DNA of 64,000 nucleotides from Microbacteriaceae bacterium (lineage in GTDB: Bacteria; Actinomycetota; Actinomycetes; Actinomycetales; Microbacteriaceae): positions 1 to 64,000 of the forward strand of contig JAHBSP010000004.1 of the NCBI GenBank assembly GCA_019639055.1, written 5' to 3'. A program made the position numbers and the translations under genes. The notes beneath the pieces were generated by a model, which was given only the letters and a program-made list of their open reading frames with translations, had not been told where the DNA came from and ran no database searches. Shown in pieces: positions 7,610 through 17,063 of this stretch (positions are counted from its first letter, which is position 1; every line of letters starts with the position of its first letter).

Positions 7610-8554
7610 TTATGCTCCTTCCGAAGTCTTTGGCGCTTTCTCTGGCTTAGTTACCGAGGAAACCCGGTCTCCAAGTAGAGTTACGTGAAGTACAGCTAGA
7701 GCACCACCGATAACTGCAATAACAGTTAGCGGAACTGCGCCGGCGCTGGTGACGAACACGAAGTAGCCGATGAAGAAGTAAGGAATTGCTGAACCACGGA
7801 AAATGAACCGCATGTTCAAAGCAATACCAATTGCTGGAAGAATACCACCAGAAATTGCCATTGCGTGGAGCACCCAAACTGGGAATCCGTTGATCAAGTC
7901 AATAATGAATCCGCCACCAAGCCATAGGGCAATGGTTACAGGTACTGCTGTGATCAGGAATAGCCAAATCTGCGGATAAAGAACGTTCGCAAGGATTACT
8001 CCTCGTGTGCTTCCTTCATCTGCAGCCTTGTCGGCCATGTGTACGAATACCGAGTCAACGGTCATCCTTGCATTCCATACGATGGTGCCTAGAAGACCGA
8101 TTGGGGCAGCAAGGGTTAGCGCGGTACCGTAATCAAGGCCACCAGCAAGTGCTAGTGCGGTACCTACGTAACCTGCTAGAGCTGGGTCACCAGGAATCTG
8201 GCCACCTGCGGAAATGAATCCGAGGTATACCAAGTTGATGGCTGCACCAATAAGTGCACCCTGTCCTGGGTCACCAAACACGAAACCAACTAATAGACCA
8301 GCTGCCAATGGGCGGTAGATGGTGTAGAAGCTGGAACCGAATAGCCAAGGGCTTGATGCTAGGTAGTACAAAATACCAACTAGCGCCGCTTGGAACAGGT
8401 TAATCTGTGTTGGCTGGGCTTCAGTTTCCTGCACCACGGTTAGACCGTGTGCGATGTTGGGGATGTTGATGGCAATAATTACCGTCATCACCAACAGCGC
8501 AATACGCACAGGATTGCTGATTTCACGCTTTGCCAGCGCGCGATTAATCATCAT
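7610..8554 (-). CDS. Mannose-family PTS IIC subunit
   Basis: Sugar-translocating membrane subunit, 314 residues, highly hydrophobic. It contains the Gly-rich core typical of IIC(Man), GALIGAAINLVYLGFISAGGQ. The ATG at 8554 is preceded by GGAGGT. A second ATG directly follows and cannot be ruled out as the start. IIC and IID decide which sugar passes, but sequence alone does not name it. It lies 21 bases after the IIB gene. Confidence 0.92.
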   Translation of the reverse strand: MMINRALAKREISNPVRIALLVMTVIIAINIPNIAHGLTVVQETEAQPTQINLFQAALVGILYYLASSPWLFGSSFYTIYRPLAAGLLVGFVFGDPGQGALIGAAINLVYLGFISAGGQIPGDPALAGYVGTALALAGGLDYGTALTLAAPIGLLGTIVWNARMTVDSVFVHMADKAADEGSTRGVILANVLYPQIWLFLITAVPVTIALWLGGGFIIDLINGFPVWVLHAMAISGGILPAIGIALNMRFIFRGSAIPYFFIGYFVFVTSAGAVPLTVIAVIGGALAVLHVTLLGDRVSSVTKPEKAPKTSEGA

Positions 8555-8575
8555 TGACCTCCGCTGTTTTCTTTC

Positions 8576-9052
8576 TTATTTATCGAGTGAACTAAATGGC
8601 GTTGCCGCTTCGTCATAAACGATGCGGAATTCAACTTTCGTTCCACGCTTCTCTAGTTCTCTCATTGCTTCAATCTCTGCGTCATCGACAGAGATGTTCT
8701 TGTAAAAGGTGCGTCGCCCTTCGCGAGCACCCATACCGCCGACGTTCAGAACTGGAATACCAGCCCCTCTTTCGACTATCTGAAGAGCCGTTACCGGACT
8801 CTTCACAAGCACGAAAGTGGGTTCATCACTTTCGGCAAGTTCTTTAACTCGAGGTGCGCCCTCTTCAACTCCGTAAACTTCTACGTCTACTCCGGTTGGG
8901 GCAGCAAGCTCAAGAATTTCCTTAAGGAAATCGTCATTTGCTGTTTCGTCATCAACAATCACAATTGTCTTAGCGCCGAGAGCACGAAGCCAGATTGCCA
9001 TGACTTGACCATGGATCAATCGGTCATCGACCCTAACTAATTTCAAAGTCAT
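8576..9052 (-). CDS. Mannose-family PTS IIB subunit
   Basis: Cytoplasmic phosphotransfer subunit of 158 residues. The phosphorylated histidine is in DDRLIHGQV (His14 or 15 by family position). IIB passes phosphate from IIA to the sugar during import. It is a separate polypeptide here, not the fused IIAB of enteric ManX. It follows IIA by 40 bases and precedes IIC. Confidence 0.94.
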   Translation of the reverse strand: MTLKLVRVDDRLIHGQVMAIWLRALGAKTIVIVDDETANDDFLKEILELAAPTGVDVEVYGVEEGAPRVKELAESDEPTFVLVKSPVTALQIVERGAGIPVLNVGGMGAREGRRTFYKNISVDDAEIEAMRELEKRGTKVEFRIVYDEAATPFSSLDK

Positions 9053-9092
9053 ATTGTCACTATCTCCTTATTTTAATTTCTTAGAACTGATG

Positions 9093-9470
9093 CTAGTTCT
9101 TACGGGTTCTAATTTTGGGTCCGACACTTAACAAAAATTCGTCAGTAATTTCGGAATTGCCCGGATTTACACCCAGTGACAACTCTAAAACTAGTGGTAA
9201 AGATGCACCACTAATTACCAAAACATTTGGATACTGTTTAGAAAGCAGTGCCATTACGTTATCTGGTGTGCCTCCAGGGAGGTCGGTTAGAACGATTTGT
9301 GGTTCCTCTTCATCGAAAAGAACCTGAACTTTATCGCGGAAAGTCTGCGGGGTTTCTCCTGGAAATAGCCCCTCAGTTCTTACCTGAGCTAGTTCGCCCG
9401 CGATCATTTGCGCACTGGACTTTAGGGCTGCTGGGAATTCTCCGTGACCCAAAATCACGATACCTGCCAC
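9093..9470 (-). CDS. Mannose-family PTS IIA subunit (operon copy)
   Basis: First gene of the operon, 125 residues, GTG start with GGAAGAGAG upstream. The phosphoacceptor histidine is in ILGHGEFP (His9) and the family motif GGTPDN is near residue 67. It receives phosphate from HPr and gives it to IIB. A paralogue lies at 1161-1544. The regulator gene is divergently oriented 139 bases away. Confidence 0.94.
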   Translation of the reverse strand: MAGIVILGHGEFPAALKSSAQMIAGELAQVRTEGLFPGETPQTFRDKVQVLFDEEEPQIVLTDLPGGTPDNVMALLSKQYPNVLVISGASLPLVLELSLGVNPGNSEITDEFLLSVGPKIRTRKN

Positions 9471-9513
9471 TTTATCTCTCTTCCTTGTCGATATTCTGGC
9501 GTTAAATTACTCC

Positions 9514-9527
9514 GGAAATAACTTTCC
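9514..9527. promoter_or_regulatory. Inverted repeat, candidate SorC-type operator
   Basis: GGAAA-TAAC-TTTCC lies in the spacer between the PTS operon and its divergent regulator. A symmetric site here would suit control of both directions by the adjacent SorC-family protein. It is short and found by eye only. Confidence 0.35.
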
Positions 9528-9547
9528 TTGTGTATTTCCTACCAGCC

Positions 9548-9576
9548 TTCCAATTCTCAAGCAAGCCAAGTATAGT
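9548..9576 (+). promoter_or_regulatory. Candidate promoter of the SorC-family regulator
   Basis: TTCCAA (9548-9553), 17 bases, then TATAGT (9571-9576), placed 33 bases before the chosen start codon. The spacing is ideal and the -10 is a five-of-six match. Confidence 0.5.
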
Positions 9577-9609
9577 GAAAATAGTTGCATAACAAAATTG
9601 GGGATTAAA

Positions 9610-10593
9610 TTGGCAAGGAAACCGCAAGACGAAGCGATTTGTAGGCTAGTAGCCGACCTTTACTACGATCGCCACTTCAGCTTGAAAGAAATAGCGGAAA
9701 TGACCTCCATGTCAATCGCAACTATTTCTAGGCTTCACCACGAAGCAAGGCAGCGTGGAATTGTCAAAATCAATGTAGATCTCGGAATTGATGAGAATGC
9801 GCACCTCGGGGAGCAACTCAAAGAATACCTCGGTGCTGAAATATTAGTTGTCCCTGGTGACAACACAGATTTGGTGCGTGACTCAAAAACGACCGGCGCA
9901 TTAGCATTTAGACACATCGAAAAATACATTAAAGAAGGCATGACAATCGGCTGGGCGAGTGGTAACACCATGTTCGGTCTAGTGAACTCAATTAATAAAC
10001 TCACCCATTTGCGGGTAAATTCTGTGCCGCTTATTGGCGGTTGGGACATCCTGCACCCTCACTTAGACTCCAATCTGCTTGCATCCAAAGCAGCCGAAGT
10101 GCTAGGTGGCCGCTCATACAACCTGATGGTGCCAGCAAAACATGACTCGATTGAGCAGGTGGAGCAGGCTATGCAAAACCCACAGGTTCAGGCAACAGTT
10201 GAAAAATGGGACAACGTAGACCTTGCGCTATTCAGTAGTGGTCTTCCGCCTGAAGTAGACGTATATAACTACACAGTTATAAGAAATGTCAGCGAAGAGA
10301 TTAGACAGAGCGCGGTAGATTCCGGAGTGGTAGGCGATATCATGGGCCACAATTTCACCATCGACGGTGAAATTATCGATCTTGACTGGACCAGGCTTCT
10401 AGTTACGATTCCAATGGATAAGCTACTAAAAATTCCCAACCTGATCGCGGTAATTGCCGGCGCGAAGAAGATTCCTTCGCTAATTGGAATGGCAAGAACG
10501 GGCGTCACTTCGCTGATAATTACCAACGCTGGTGTCGCTAGAGGCGCGCTAAAGATACTAGCTGCCGAGCAACGTCTAACTTCAAGCTTCTAA
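9610..10593 (+). CDS. SorC-family sugar-responsive transcriptional regulator
   Basis: About 327 residues. The N-terminal helix-turn-helix spans roughly residues 18-45 (FSLKEIAEMTSMSIATISRLHHEARQ in part). The rest is the SorC sugar-phosphate-binding fold related to glucosamine-6-phosphate isomerase. I chose the TTG at 9610 because GGGGA ends 5 bases before it; another TTG four codons upstream has no such site. It is the only plus-strand gene near the PTS operon and faces away from it, the usual arrangement for a local regulator. Members respond to phosphorylated sugars, so the effector is probably the PTS product or a later intermediate. Confidence 0.88.
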   Translation: MARKPQDEAICRLVADLYYDRHFSLKEIAEMTSMSIATISRLHHEARQRGIVKINVDLGIDENAHLGEQLKEYLGAEILVVPGDNTDLVRDSKTTGALAFRHIEKYIKEGMTIGWASGNTMFGLVNSINKLTHLRVNSVPLIGGWDILHPHLDSNLLASKAAEVLGGRSYNLMVPAKHDSIEQVEQAMQNPQVQATVEKWDNVDLALFSSGLPPEVDVYNYTVIRNVSEEIRQSAVDSGVVGDIMGHNFTIDGEIIDLDWTRLLVTIPMDKLLKIPNLIAVIAGAKKIPSLIGMARTGVTSLIITNAGVARGALKILAAEQRLTSSF

Positions 10594-10614
10594 AGCTTTG
10601 GCATAACCTCCGTT

Positions 10615-11502
10615 TTAGAGGGTGGCGTAAACTTCGCGAAGAAGCTTGGCAGTTTCAGAAGGGGTTTTACCAACCTTCACGCCAACAGCCTCAAAAGCTT
10701 CCTGCTTTGCCTGAGCTGTTCCACTAGAGCCGGAAACGATTGCACCAGCGTGCCCCATAGTTTTGCCCTCTGGTGCGGTAAATCCTGCAATATAAGCAAC
10801 AACCGGCTTGGAAACGTTGTCCTTTATATAGGCAGCTGCACGCTCTTCAGCGTCTCCACCGATTTCACCAATCAGCACAATCGCTTTGGTTTCAGGATCT
10901 TTCTCAAAAGCTTCAAGCGCATCAATGTGTGTGGTACCGATAATTGGGTCGCCACCGATACCAATAGCACTTGAGAAACCTAGATCGGCAAGCTCTGCCT
11001 GCATCTGGTATGTCAAAGTGCCTGACTTAGACACTAAGCCAATAGCGCCCTTGCCGCTGATATTTCCGGGAATGATCCCAGCATTCGACTCTTCTGGAGA
11101 AATAATGCCAGGGCAGTTAGGACCGATGATGCGGGTTTTGTTACCCTTCTCCTTAGCAAGTGCCCAGAACTGAGCGGTATCGTGAACAGGGATACCCTCG
11201 GTGATAACAATCGCCAATGGGATTTCTGCCTCAATCGCTTCAATCGCTGCGTCTTTAGCAAATGCTGGAGGAACGAATATAAGTGAAACGTTTGCACCAG
11301 ACTCTTTCATAGCCTCTGCAACAGTTCCGAACACTGGAAGAGTGTGGCCCTCAATCTCGACCGAAGTTCCAGCCTTGCGTGGATTTACACCACCAACCAC
11401 ATTCGATCCGTAGCGAAGCAGCAAAGTCGCGTGCTTCATCCCTTCCGAGCCGGTTAGACCCTGAACGATGATTTTGGAATCTTTATTAAGAAAAATAGAC
11501 AT
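10615..11502 (-). CDS. sucD: Succinyl-CoA synthetase alpha subunit
   Basis: TCA-cycle enzyme subunit joining succinyl-CoA cleavage to nucleoside triphosphate formation. The 295 residues match the family. [10 protein letters not shown] and SKSGTLTYQ are visible, and GHAGAIVSG holds the histidine that is phosphorylated in catalysis. It follows sucC by 5 bases. Its stop faces the SorC-type regulator gene tail-to-tail, with only 21 bases between them. Confidence 0.96.
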   Translation of the reverse strand: MSIFLNKDSKIIVQGLTGSEGMKHATLLLRYGSNVVGGVNPRKAGTSVEIEGHTLPVFGTVAEAMKESGANVSLIFVPPAFAKDAAIEAIEAEIPLAIVITEGIPVHDTAQFWALAKEKGNKTRIIGPNCPGIISPEESNAGIIPGNISGKGAIGLVSKSGTLTYQMQAELADLGFSSAIGIGGDPIIGTTHIDALEAFEKDPETKAIVLIGEIGGDAEERAAAYIKDNVSKPVVAYIAGFTAPEGKTMGHAGAIVSGSSGTAQAKQEAFEAVGVKVGKTPSETAKLLREVYATL

Positions 11503-11507
11503 AATCC

Positions 11508-12680
11508 CTACCTCGCTGCCGCTGCTAGTTCGGCAGCCTTAGCGGCGCCTTCATCAAAAGTTTTTGCCACTGTAACTAGTGGATGGTTAGCCTCAGCCAG
11601 AATCTGACGAGCGGCTTCAACATTGTTGCCGTCTACGCGAACGACGATTGGCTTAGTTGCACTGCTACCGAGAGCTTCGAGAGCCTGCACAATACCCTTA
11701 GCGACCTGATCGCCGGAAGTGATGCCTCCGAAGACGTTCACAAATACGCTCTTTACCTGCTCGTCGGAGAAAATAACCGAAAGGCCATCAGCCATTACCT
11801 GAGCGGATGCACCACCACCGATGTCGAGGAAGTTGGCCGGCTTCACACCGCCGTGTTTCTCACCAGCGTAAGCAACTACATCCAGTGTGCTCATTACAAG
11901 CCCTGCGCCGTTGCCGATGATTCCGACCTCGCCGTCAAGTTTTACGTAGTTAAGTCCTAGAGCCTTAGCCTTTGCTTCAAGTGGGTTTTCAGCATCCTTA
12001 TCAACGTATGCTTCGTGATCTGCGTGACGGAACTCAGCATTCTCATCAAGAGAAACCTTGCCATCTAGCGCGATAATGTCGCCCTCTTCGGTAAGAACCA
12101 GTGGGTTTACCTCAACCAGGGTGGCATCCTCAGAAACATAAACGTTGTAGAGCTTTACAAAAACTTCAGCAACCTTGTCGACCAATTCTGCAGGGAACTT
12201 CGCCGCAACTGCAATCTCTTTGGCTTTTGCTAGGTCAATACCTGTGAGCGGGTTGACTTCAACCTTAGCGAGCGCTTCAGGGCGCTCAACAGCGAGCTGC
12301 TCGATTTCCATACCACCCTCGTAACTGCATAGGGACAGGTATGAGCGGTTGGCGCGATCAAGTAGCACCGAGAAATAAAATTCTTCAGCAATTCTGGCAC
12401 CGGCAGCGATCATCAGTCGCTTCACGATGTGCCCCTTGATGTCTAGACCGAGGATTGCCTTAGCGTGTTCGTAGGCTTCGTCAGGAGTTTTAGCAACTTT
12501 GACACCACCAGCCTTACCACGGCCACCGGTCTTGACCTGAGCCTTGACAACAACAACTCCACCGAGTTTTTCTGCAGCAGCACGAGCCTCTTCAGGGGTG
12601 TCAGCAACGATACCTGCAAGCACCGGAACTGAATACTTCTCAAATAGGTCTCGGGCCTGGTATTCGTAAAGATCTGCCAC
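11508..12680 (-). CDS. sucC: Succinyl-CoA synthetase beta subunit (ADP/GDP-forming)
   Basis: Nucleotide-binding subunit of succinyl-CoA synthetase, 390 residues, GTG start. The N-terminal ATP-grasp begins with [10 protein letters not shown] and continues through [16 protein letters not shown]. The C-terminal CoA-ligase part has FLDIGGGA and NVFGGI. First gene of the sucCD pair. Confidence 0.96.
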   Translation of the reverse strand: MADLYEYQARDLFEKYSVPVLAGIVADTPEEARAAAEKLGGVVVVKAQVKTGGRGKAGGVKVAKTPDEAYEHAKAILGLDIKGHIVKRLMIAAGARIAEEFYFSVLLDRANRSYLSLCSYEGGMEIEQLAVERPEALAKVEVNPLTGIDLAKAKEIAVAAKFPAELVDKVAEVFVKLYNVYVSEDATLVEVNPLVLTEEGDIIALDGKVSLDENAEFRHADHEAYVDKDAENPLEAKAKALGLNYVKLDGEVGIIGNGAGLVMSTLDVVAYAGEKHGGVKPANFLDIGGGASAQVMADGLSVIFSDEQVKSVFVNVFGGITSGDQVAKGIVQALEALGSSATKPIVVRVDGNNVEAARQILAEANHPLVTVAKTFDEGAAKAAELAAAAR

Positions 12681-12760
12681 GATTCTCTCTATCTATTAAT
12701 GCGCAGTAAATATAAGCAACCTAACTACTTTACCGCGACTTTAGCGGGTGTTCATAACTC

Positions 12761-12789
12761 AGATAGTGAGAAATATTGCACGGAGTCAA
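12761..12789 (-). promoter_or_regulatory. Candidate sucCD promoter
   Basis: On the minus strand TTGACT (12784-12789) and CTATCT (12761-12766) are 17 bases apart. The site overlaps the last codons of pcrA and would give a leader of about 75 bases before sucC. The -10 is a weak match. Confidence 0.35.
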
Positions 12790-15062
12790 AGCTTAGTGAT
12801 TGGCGCAATCTTAATCAGCAGTGTCTTCCTCCCGAAGTTGCTGAAATCTACGACTGCTTTTGCCTTAGATCCTTCGCCGGTTACATCCATCACTCTGCCC
12901 TGCCCGTAGTTGTCGTGGTTGATCCGATCCCCCGGGGATAATTGCAAATCACCGTTGTCACGAACTGAGCTAATCGAATTCTTCCACTCTATTTTTTGCT
13001 TGGGTGGGTCATCCTGCCAACTGGATGTGCCAAGCAGGCTACGATCTTCCGCAGCTTTCCGAGGTGGCCGGCTCTTCCAATTCAATAGCTCGGCAGGGAT
13101 TTCGTCTAGGAAACGCGATGGCGCTGCCGCTTCAATATCGCCATAAACAGCGCGTGATCCGGAAAGGGAAATGTGTAGGTTCTTCTTTGCTCTGGTGAGT
13201 GCAACATAAAGCAATCTGCGCTCTTCATTCACTCCACCAGGTTCACCGAGAGAAATTCGGTGCGGAAGCAAGCCTTCCTCTAAACCTGTGACAAAGACTG
13301 CATCGAACTCTAGACCTTTAGCAGTGTGCATAGTCATCAGCGATACCGTGCCACTCTCGTCGTCGAGGTCATCAACACCGGCAACCAGCGCAGCCTCCGC
13401 CAAGAAACCTACCAGCCCACCCTCAGGGTTTTGCTTCTCATACTCAATAGTCACGGCGAGAAGTTCTTCAACGTTTTCAGCCCGCGCCTCATCCTGCGGA
13501 TCGCGAGTAGCTCGGTAACTGCGTAAAACTCCGGTGCGGTCAATTATGAGCTGAAGCACTTCTGAAACTTTACCCTCGGCGGCTAGCGCCTCAGCATCGT
13601 CAAGAATTGCAGTCAGAACTTTAATTTCAGCAACAACTTTCGGACCGAGTGGTAGTTCATCCACATGAGCTAGAGCCTGCCGCAAAGAAAGATGCTGAGT
13701 TTCTGCATAAACCTGAAGCTGTGCTTCTGTTGCTGGCCCGATACCGCGTTTCGGAGTGTTAAGGATGCGCCGAAGCGAGAGCGAGTCCAAAGGATTGGCC
13801 ACAGAAAGCAGGTAAGCAATCGCGTCCTTGACTTCTGCACGGTCATAGAACCTGGTTCCACCAATTACCCGGTACGGAACCGCTGCACGAGTAAAGACTT
13901 CTTCAATAGGGCGGGACTGTGCATTGACGCGGTAAAAAACAGCCATCTCCCTGTATGGCGTGCCAGTAATACGGAGCTGTTCAATCGCATCGGCGACAAA
14001 CTGTGCTTCGTCATGCCCGTTATAACCGACATATGCCGATACCAACTCCCCTGAACCGGCACTGGTCCAGAGGTTTTTATCTTTGCGGTCGAAGTTATGG
14101 GAAATTACTCCGTTGGCAGCGTCAAGAATGTTTTGGGTGGAACGGTAGTTTTGCTCCAGCAGAATTACCTGCGCACCTGGGAAGTCGCGCTCAAATTCGA
14201 CAATGTTGCGAATGTCTGCGCCGCGGAACGCATAAATTGACTGATCTGAGTCACCCACTACGGTGAGAGATGCGGGATTGGTGGGCAAATCCCTACGAAT
14301 AGCCAAATCCTCAGGTAGGTGCATCGGATCTATTGGGCGAGTAAGTTCACGAATCAGCTGATACTGGGCATGGTTCGTGTCCTGATACTCATCGACCAGG
14401 ATGTGCCTAAACCTGTGTCGGTAGCGATTTGCGACTTCAGGGAAATCCCTCAGCAGATAAACGGTTTCTGCTACTAAATCATCGAAATCGAAGGCATTGG
14501 ATGCGCGAAGCTCTTCCTGATACCTGCGAAAAACCTCGGCGGTGTAGCTGGCATAGGGGTTATTGGAGTCGATACCACGAGCAAAAGCGTCAGCATCTTT
14601 CAACTCATTCTTTGCTTTAGAAATCATCGCTTGCACACCGCCGGGTTTTAGCCCGTGGTATTCAGCACCAGTGTCTTTCAACAGTCTTTTAATCAGTGCC
14701 CGCGAATCGGAAGAATCATAAATCGAGAAAGACTTCAAATATCCTAGATGCTCTGCTTCTTTTCTGAGGATGCGCACACAGGCTGAATGGAAAGTGGAAA
14801 TCCACATCCATTCCCCGGTTTCACCAAGAAGCTGATGCACACGCTCGCGCATCTCCGCAGCGGCTTTGTTTGTGAAGGTGATGGCTAGAATCTGGCTGGG
14901 CCAGGCATCCCTGGTTTCGATTAAATGTGCGATTCTATGAGTAAGTACCCGAGTTTTGCCCGATCCCGCACCGGCAACTATTAAAAGTGCGTCTCCGCGG
15001 TATTCAACGGCAGCTTTTTGCTGCGGATTTAAACCTTCGAGTAGGGCAGAATGGGCGTTCAC
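12786..15062 (-). CDS. pcrA: ATP-dependent DNA helicase PcrA/UvrD
   Basis: Superfamily 1A 3'-5' helicase for repair and replication restart, 758 residues, GTG start. Walker A is AGAGSGKTRVLTHR near residue 30, followed by TFTNKAAAEMRERV. Motif II is ILVDEYQDTNH, motif III VVGDSDQSIYAFRGA and motif IV QNYRSTQNIL. Motifs V and VI are seen as MTMHTAKGLEFDAVFV and EERRLLYVALTRAK. The C-terminal tail ends in a GDRINHDNYGQGRV segment, the Tudor-like interaction domain that PcrA uses to contact RNA polymerase. It is 47 bases downstream of the phosphodiesterase gene. Confidence 0.95.
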   Translation of the reverse strand: MNAHSALLEGLNPQQKAAVEYRGDALLIVAGAGSGKTRVLTHRIAHLIETRDAWPSQILAITFTNKAAAEMRERVHQLLGETGEWMWISTFHSACVRILRKEAEHLGYLKSFSIYDSSDSRALIKRLLKDTGAEYHGLKPGGVQAMISKAKNELKDADAFARGIDSNNPYASYTAEVFRRYQEELRASNAFDFDDLVAETVYLLRDFPEVANRYRHRFRHILVDEYQDTNHAQYQLIRELTRPIDPMHLPEDLAIRRDLPTNPASLTVVGDSDQSIYAFRGADIRNIVEFERDFPGAQVILLEQNYRSTQNILDAANGVISHNFDRKDKNLWTSAGSGELVSAYVGYNGHDEAQFVADAIEQLRITGTPYREMAVFYRVNAQSRPIEEVFTRAAVPYRVIGGTRFYDRAEVKDAIAYLLSVANPLDSLSLRRILNTPKRGIGPATEAQLQVYAETQHLSLRQALAHVDELPLGPKVVAEIKVLTAILDDAEALAAEGKVSEVLQLIIDRTGVLRSYRATRDPQDEARAENVEELLAVTIEYEKQNPEGGLVGFLAEAALVAGVDDLDDESGTVSLMTMHTAKGLEFDAVFVTGLEEGLLPHRISLGEPGGVNEERRLLYVALTRAKKNLHISLSGSRAVYGDIEAAAPSRFLDEIPAELLNWKSRPPRKAAEDRSLLGTSSWQDDPPKQKIEWKNSISSVRDNGDLQLSPGDRINHDNYGQGRVMDVTGEGSKAKAVVDFSNFGRKTLLIKIAPITKL

Positions 15063-15109
15063 TGTATCTATTGTAGAGCGGTCTGCAGACAGCAGTTCCA
15101 GTGAAGTGA

Positions 15110-16087
15110 CTAATACCCCAGAGCAGCTAAAGCAAGGTCAGGATGATCGGCAAATATACCGTCTACACCGGTGGCAATTATGTGCCTAAATTCACCCTCC
15201 CAATTGCCGTGAGTAGCCGGATCATCTCCGATTTGAAACTCCGGTTGTAGGAAATGGTTTTCAGGGCGAAGGGTCCAAGTGAATACATCTAGCCCTGCAT
15301 CCTGCGCGCGCGTGACAATATCTGGATCTGAAAAGAGCATCGATTTAGCGACACTGACCCCGTCAATCCAACTGGCAAGGTCTGCGAGCGCGTCATCAGA
15401 GAGGTAGCTACTATATTTCCGAGCACCAGCGCCGAGCCTTGCGACTTCGTCGTGTGGCGCGCCCTCTGATTCCAGTAAGAAAACAAGATTTGCGTCTAGA
15501 CCCTCTAAATGCAATCTTCTTAGAACTGTCAGTTCAAAGCTTTCAATTATTGAGTAGCTGTGATCCCAGTCTTCTTTATTACATTCCTCGATGAATAATC
15601 TCGCCATATCGAAACCTTGACTTGCAAAATAATCAGCGTGCTTAATCTCGAAAACAATTTGTGGCATAAATCCAGAGGTGACGTTGGTTTCCTGAGCAAG
15701 TTCAAGAAGTTCTCGCAGCTGCATAATTGGATATTTACCATCGAAGCGAGTATTGCTCTGGCGCAGTTCTGGAAGACGCTCTTTACAGCGGAGGGCGGAG
15801 AGCTCATCCCAAGTGAAGTCCTCAACAAACCATCCGGTCTGTTCGATCCCTAAATAGCTTTTGGTGGTTTTTAGGTGCGCAAATTCTGGATGTTCAGCGA
15901 CGTCGGTAGTCCCTGATATTTCATTTTCGTGCCGGATGACCAAAACGCCATCCTTGGTCGGCACCAAATCAGGCTCCAACGCTTTCGCCCCCAGTTCAAG
16001 CGCCAATCTATACGCAGGGAGAGTGTGTTCTGGAAGATAACCCGATGCGCCCCTGTGGGCAATTACTAATGTTTGTGGCAAGCTCAC
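15110..16087 (-). CDS. glpQ: Glycerophosphodiester phosphodiesterase
   Basis: Hydrolyses glycerophosphodiesters to glycerol-3-phosphate and an alcohol. The 325 residues start at a GTG. The catalytic HRGASGYLPEHT and the metal-ligand region ALEPDLVPTKDGVLVIRHE (shown here in part) are near the N-terminus. No signal peptide is visible, so it is probably cytoplasmic, unlike exported GlpQ. Its product would feed the GlpD-type dehydrogenase at 20897-22624. It is divergent from the gene at 16138. Confidence 0.88.
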   Translation of the reverse strand: MSLPQTLVIAHRGASGYLPEHTLPAYRLALELGAKALEPDLVPTKDGVLVIRHENEISGTTDVAEHPEFAHLKTTKSYLGIEQTGWFVEDFTWDELSALRCKERLPELRQSNTRFDGKYPIMQLRELLELAQETNVTSGFMPQIVFEIKHADYFASQGFDMARLFIEECNKEDWDHSYSIIESFELTVLRRLHLEGLDANLVFLLESEGAPHDEVARLGAGARKYSSYLSDDALADLASWIDGVSVAKSMLFSDPDIVTRAQDAGLDVFTWTLRPENHFLQPEFQIGDDPATHGNWEGEFRHIIATGVDGIFADHPDLALAALGY

Positions 16088-16137
16088 AGCACCAATCTAT
16101 AAGATGGAAAGTGAAAACATTAGGAGGCTTATTAGCT

Positions 16138-16953
16138 ATGTCAAACCCAGCCTGGAACAACTCCGCTGCTTTCTCGCAGACCGGTAAAGGCGTCGACTTT
16201 GCACGCACAAGTGCGGTGATGCACACAGCAACCAGCGAACAGTTGCAGCAGATGTATGAAATGCCTGCGGCAACCACAGCCCAGACCGACCGCATGAGCT
16301 ACGACGATGTACTTATGAAGATTGCCGGCAGTTTTGCTGTGCTTGTTGCTTTCGCTTTTGTTGGATGGCAGTTCCCCGTTGTCACTATTCCTGCAGCGAT
16401 TGTAGGATTCGTGCTTGCTATGGTGAACATCTTCCGCAAGCAACCACCACTACCTGCTCTTATTCTTGCCTACGCCGCTGTTGAAGGTCTTTTCGTCGGC
16501 GGTATCAGCAACATGTTCAACTACCTAGTAGAAGGTAGTGTGCTTCAGGCTGTTATTGGAACCTTCATTGTTATCGGTGTAACTCTGGCACTCTACTCAA
16601 CAGGAAAGTTCCGTCCGACACCTAAGTGGACCAAGGTCGTGGTGATTGCCATGATCGGTTACCTAATGTTCTCGGTTGTGAACTTCATTCTGATGATGAC
16701 CGGTGTGACCTCTGGAATGTTTGGCCTTCGCAGTGTCGAATTTATGGGAATCCCTCTCGGTGCAATCTTGGGTGTTGTTGTTATCTTGCTCGCCGCCTAC
16801 TCGCTGGTGTTGGATTTTGACAACGTGCGTGTTGGTGTAGAGCGAGGAGCTCCTCGCGTTTACGGCTGGAGTGCAGCATTTGGAATCATGGTTACCGTGA
16901 TCTGGCTTTACCTAGAAATTCTTCGCCTGATTGCGATATTGAACCAGCGATAA
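16138..16953 (+). CDS. Bax inhibitor-1 / YccA family membrane protein
   Basis: A 271-residue protein with a cytoplasmic N-terminus of about 65 residues followed by seven hydrophobic segments. AGGAGG at 16121-16127 sets the start at the ATG at 16138, so upstream in-frame codons are not used. The family includes YccA/YetJ-like proteins, linked to pH-dependent calcium leak and FtsH interaction in other bacteria. Actinobacterial members of this length are usually annotated only as Bax inhibitor-1/YccA proteins. A hairpin with a T-tract follows the stop. Confidence 0.85.
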   Translation: MSNPAWNNSAAFSQTGKGVDFARTSAVMHTATSEQLQQMYEMPAATTAQTDRMSYDDVLMKIAGSFAVLVAFAFVGWQFPVVTIPAAIVGFVLAMVNIFRKQPPLPALILAYAAVEGLFVGGISNMFNYLVEGSVLQAVIGTFIVIGVTLALYSTGKFRPTPKWTKVVVIAMIGYLMFSVVNFILMMTGVTSGMFGLRSVEFMGIPLGAILGVVVILLAAYSLVLDFDNVRVGVERGAPRVYGWSAAFGIMVTVIWLYLEILRLIAILNQR

Positions 16954-16970
16954 CCTTCCGTTCATAATAT

Positions 16971-17008
16971 GGCCTCCGATATTTATAGTGTCGGAGGTTA
17001 TATTTTTT
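16971..17008 (+). terminator. Rho-independent terminator
   Basis: CCTCCGA pairs with TCGGAGG around an 11-base AT-rich loop. An AT extension and a run of six T follow. It is placed 17 bases after the Bax-inhibitor-like gene. Confidence 0.8.
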
Positions 17009-17063
17009 CTGCAATGATGCTATCTTGACGAAGTAAGACATTGAACTGAAAGGAAGGCTTGTC

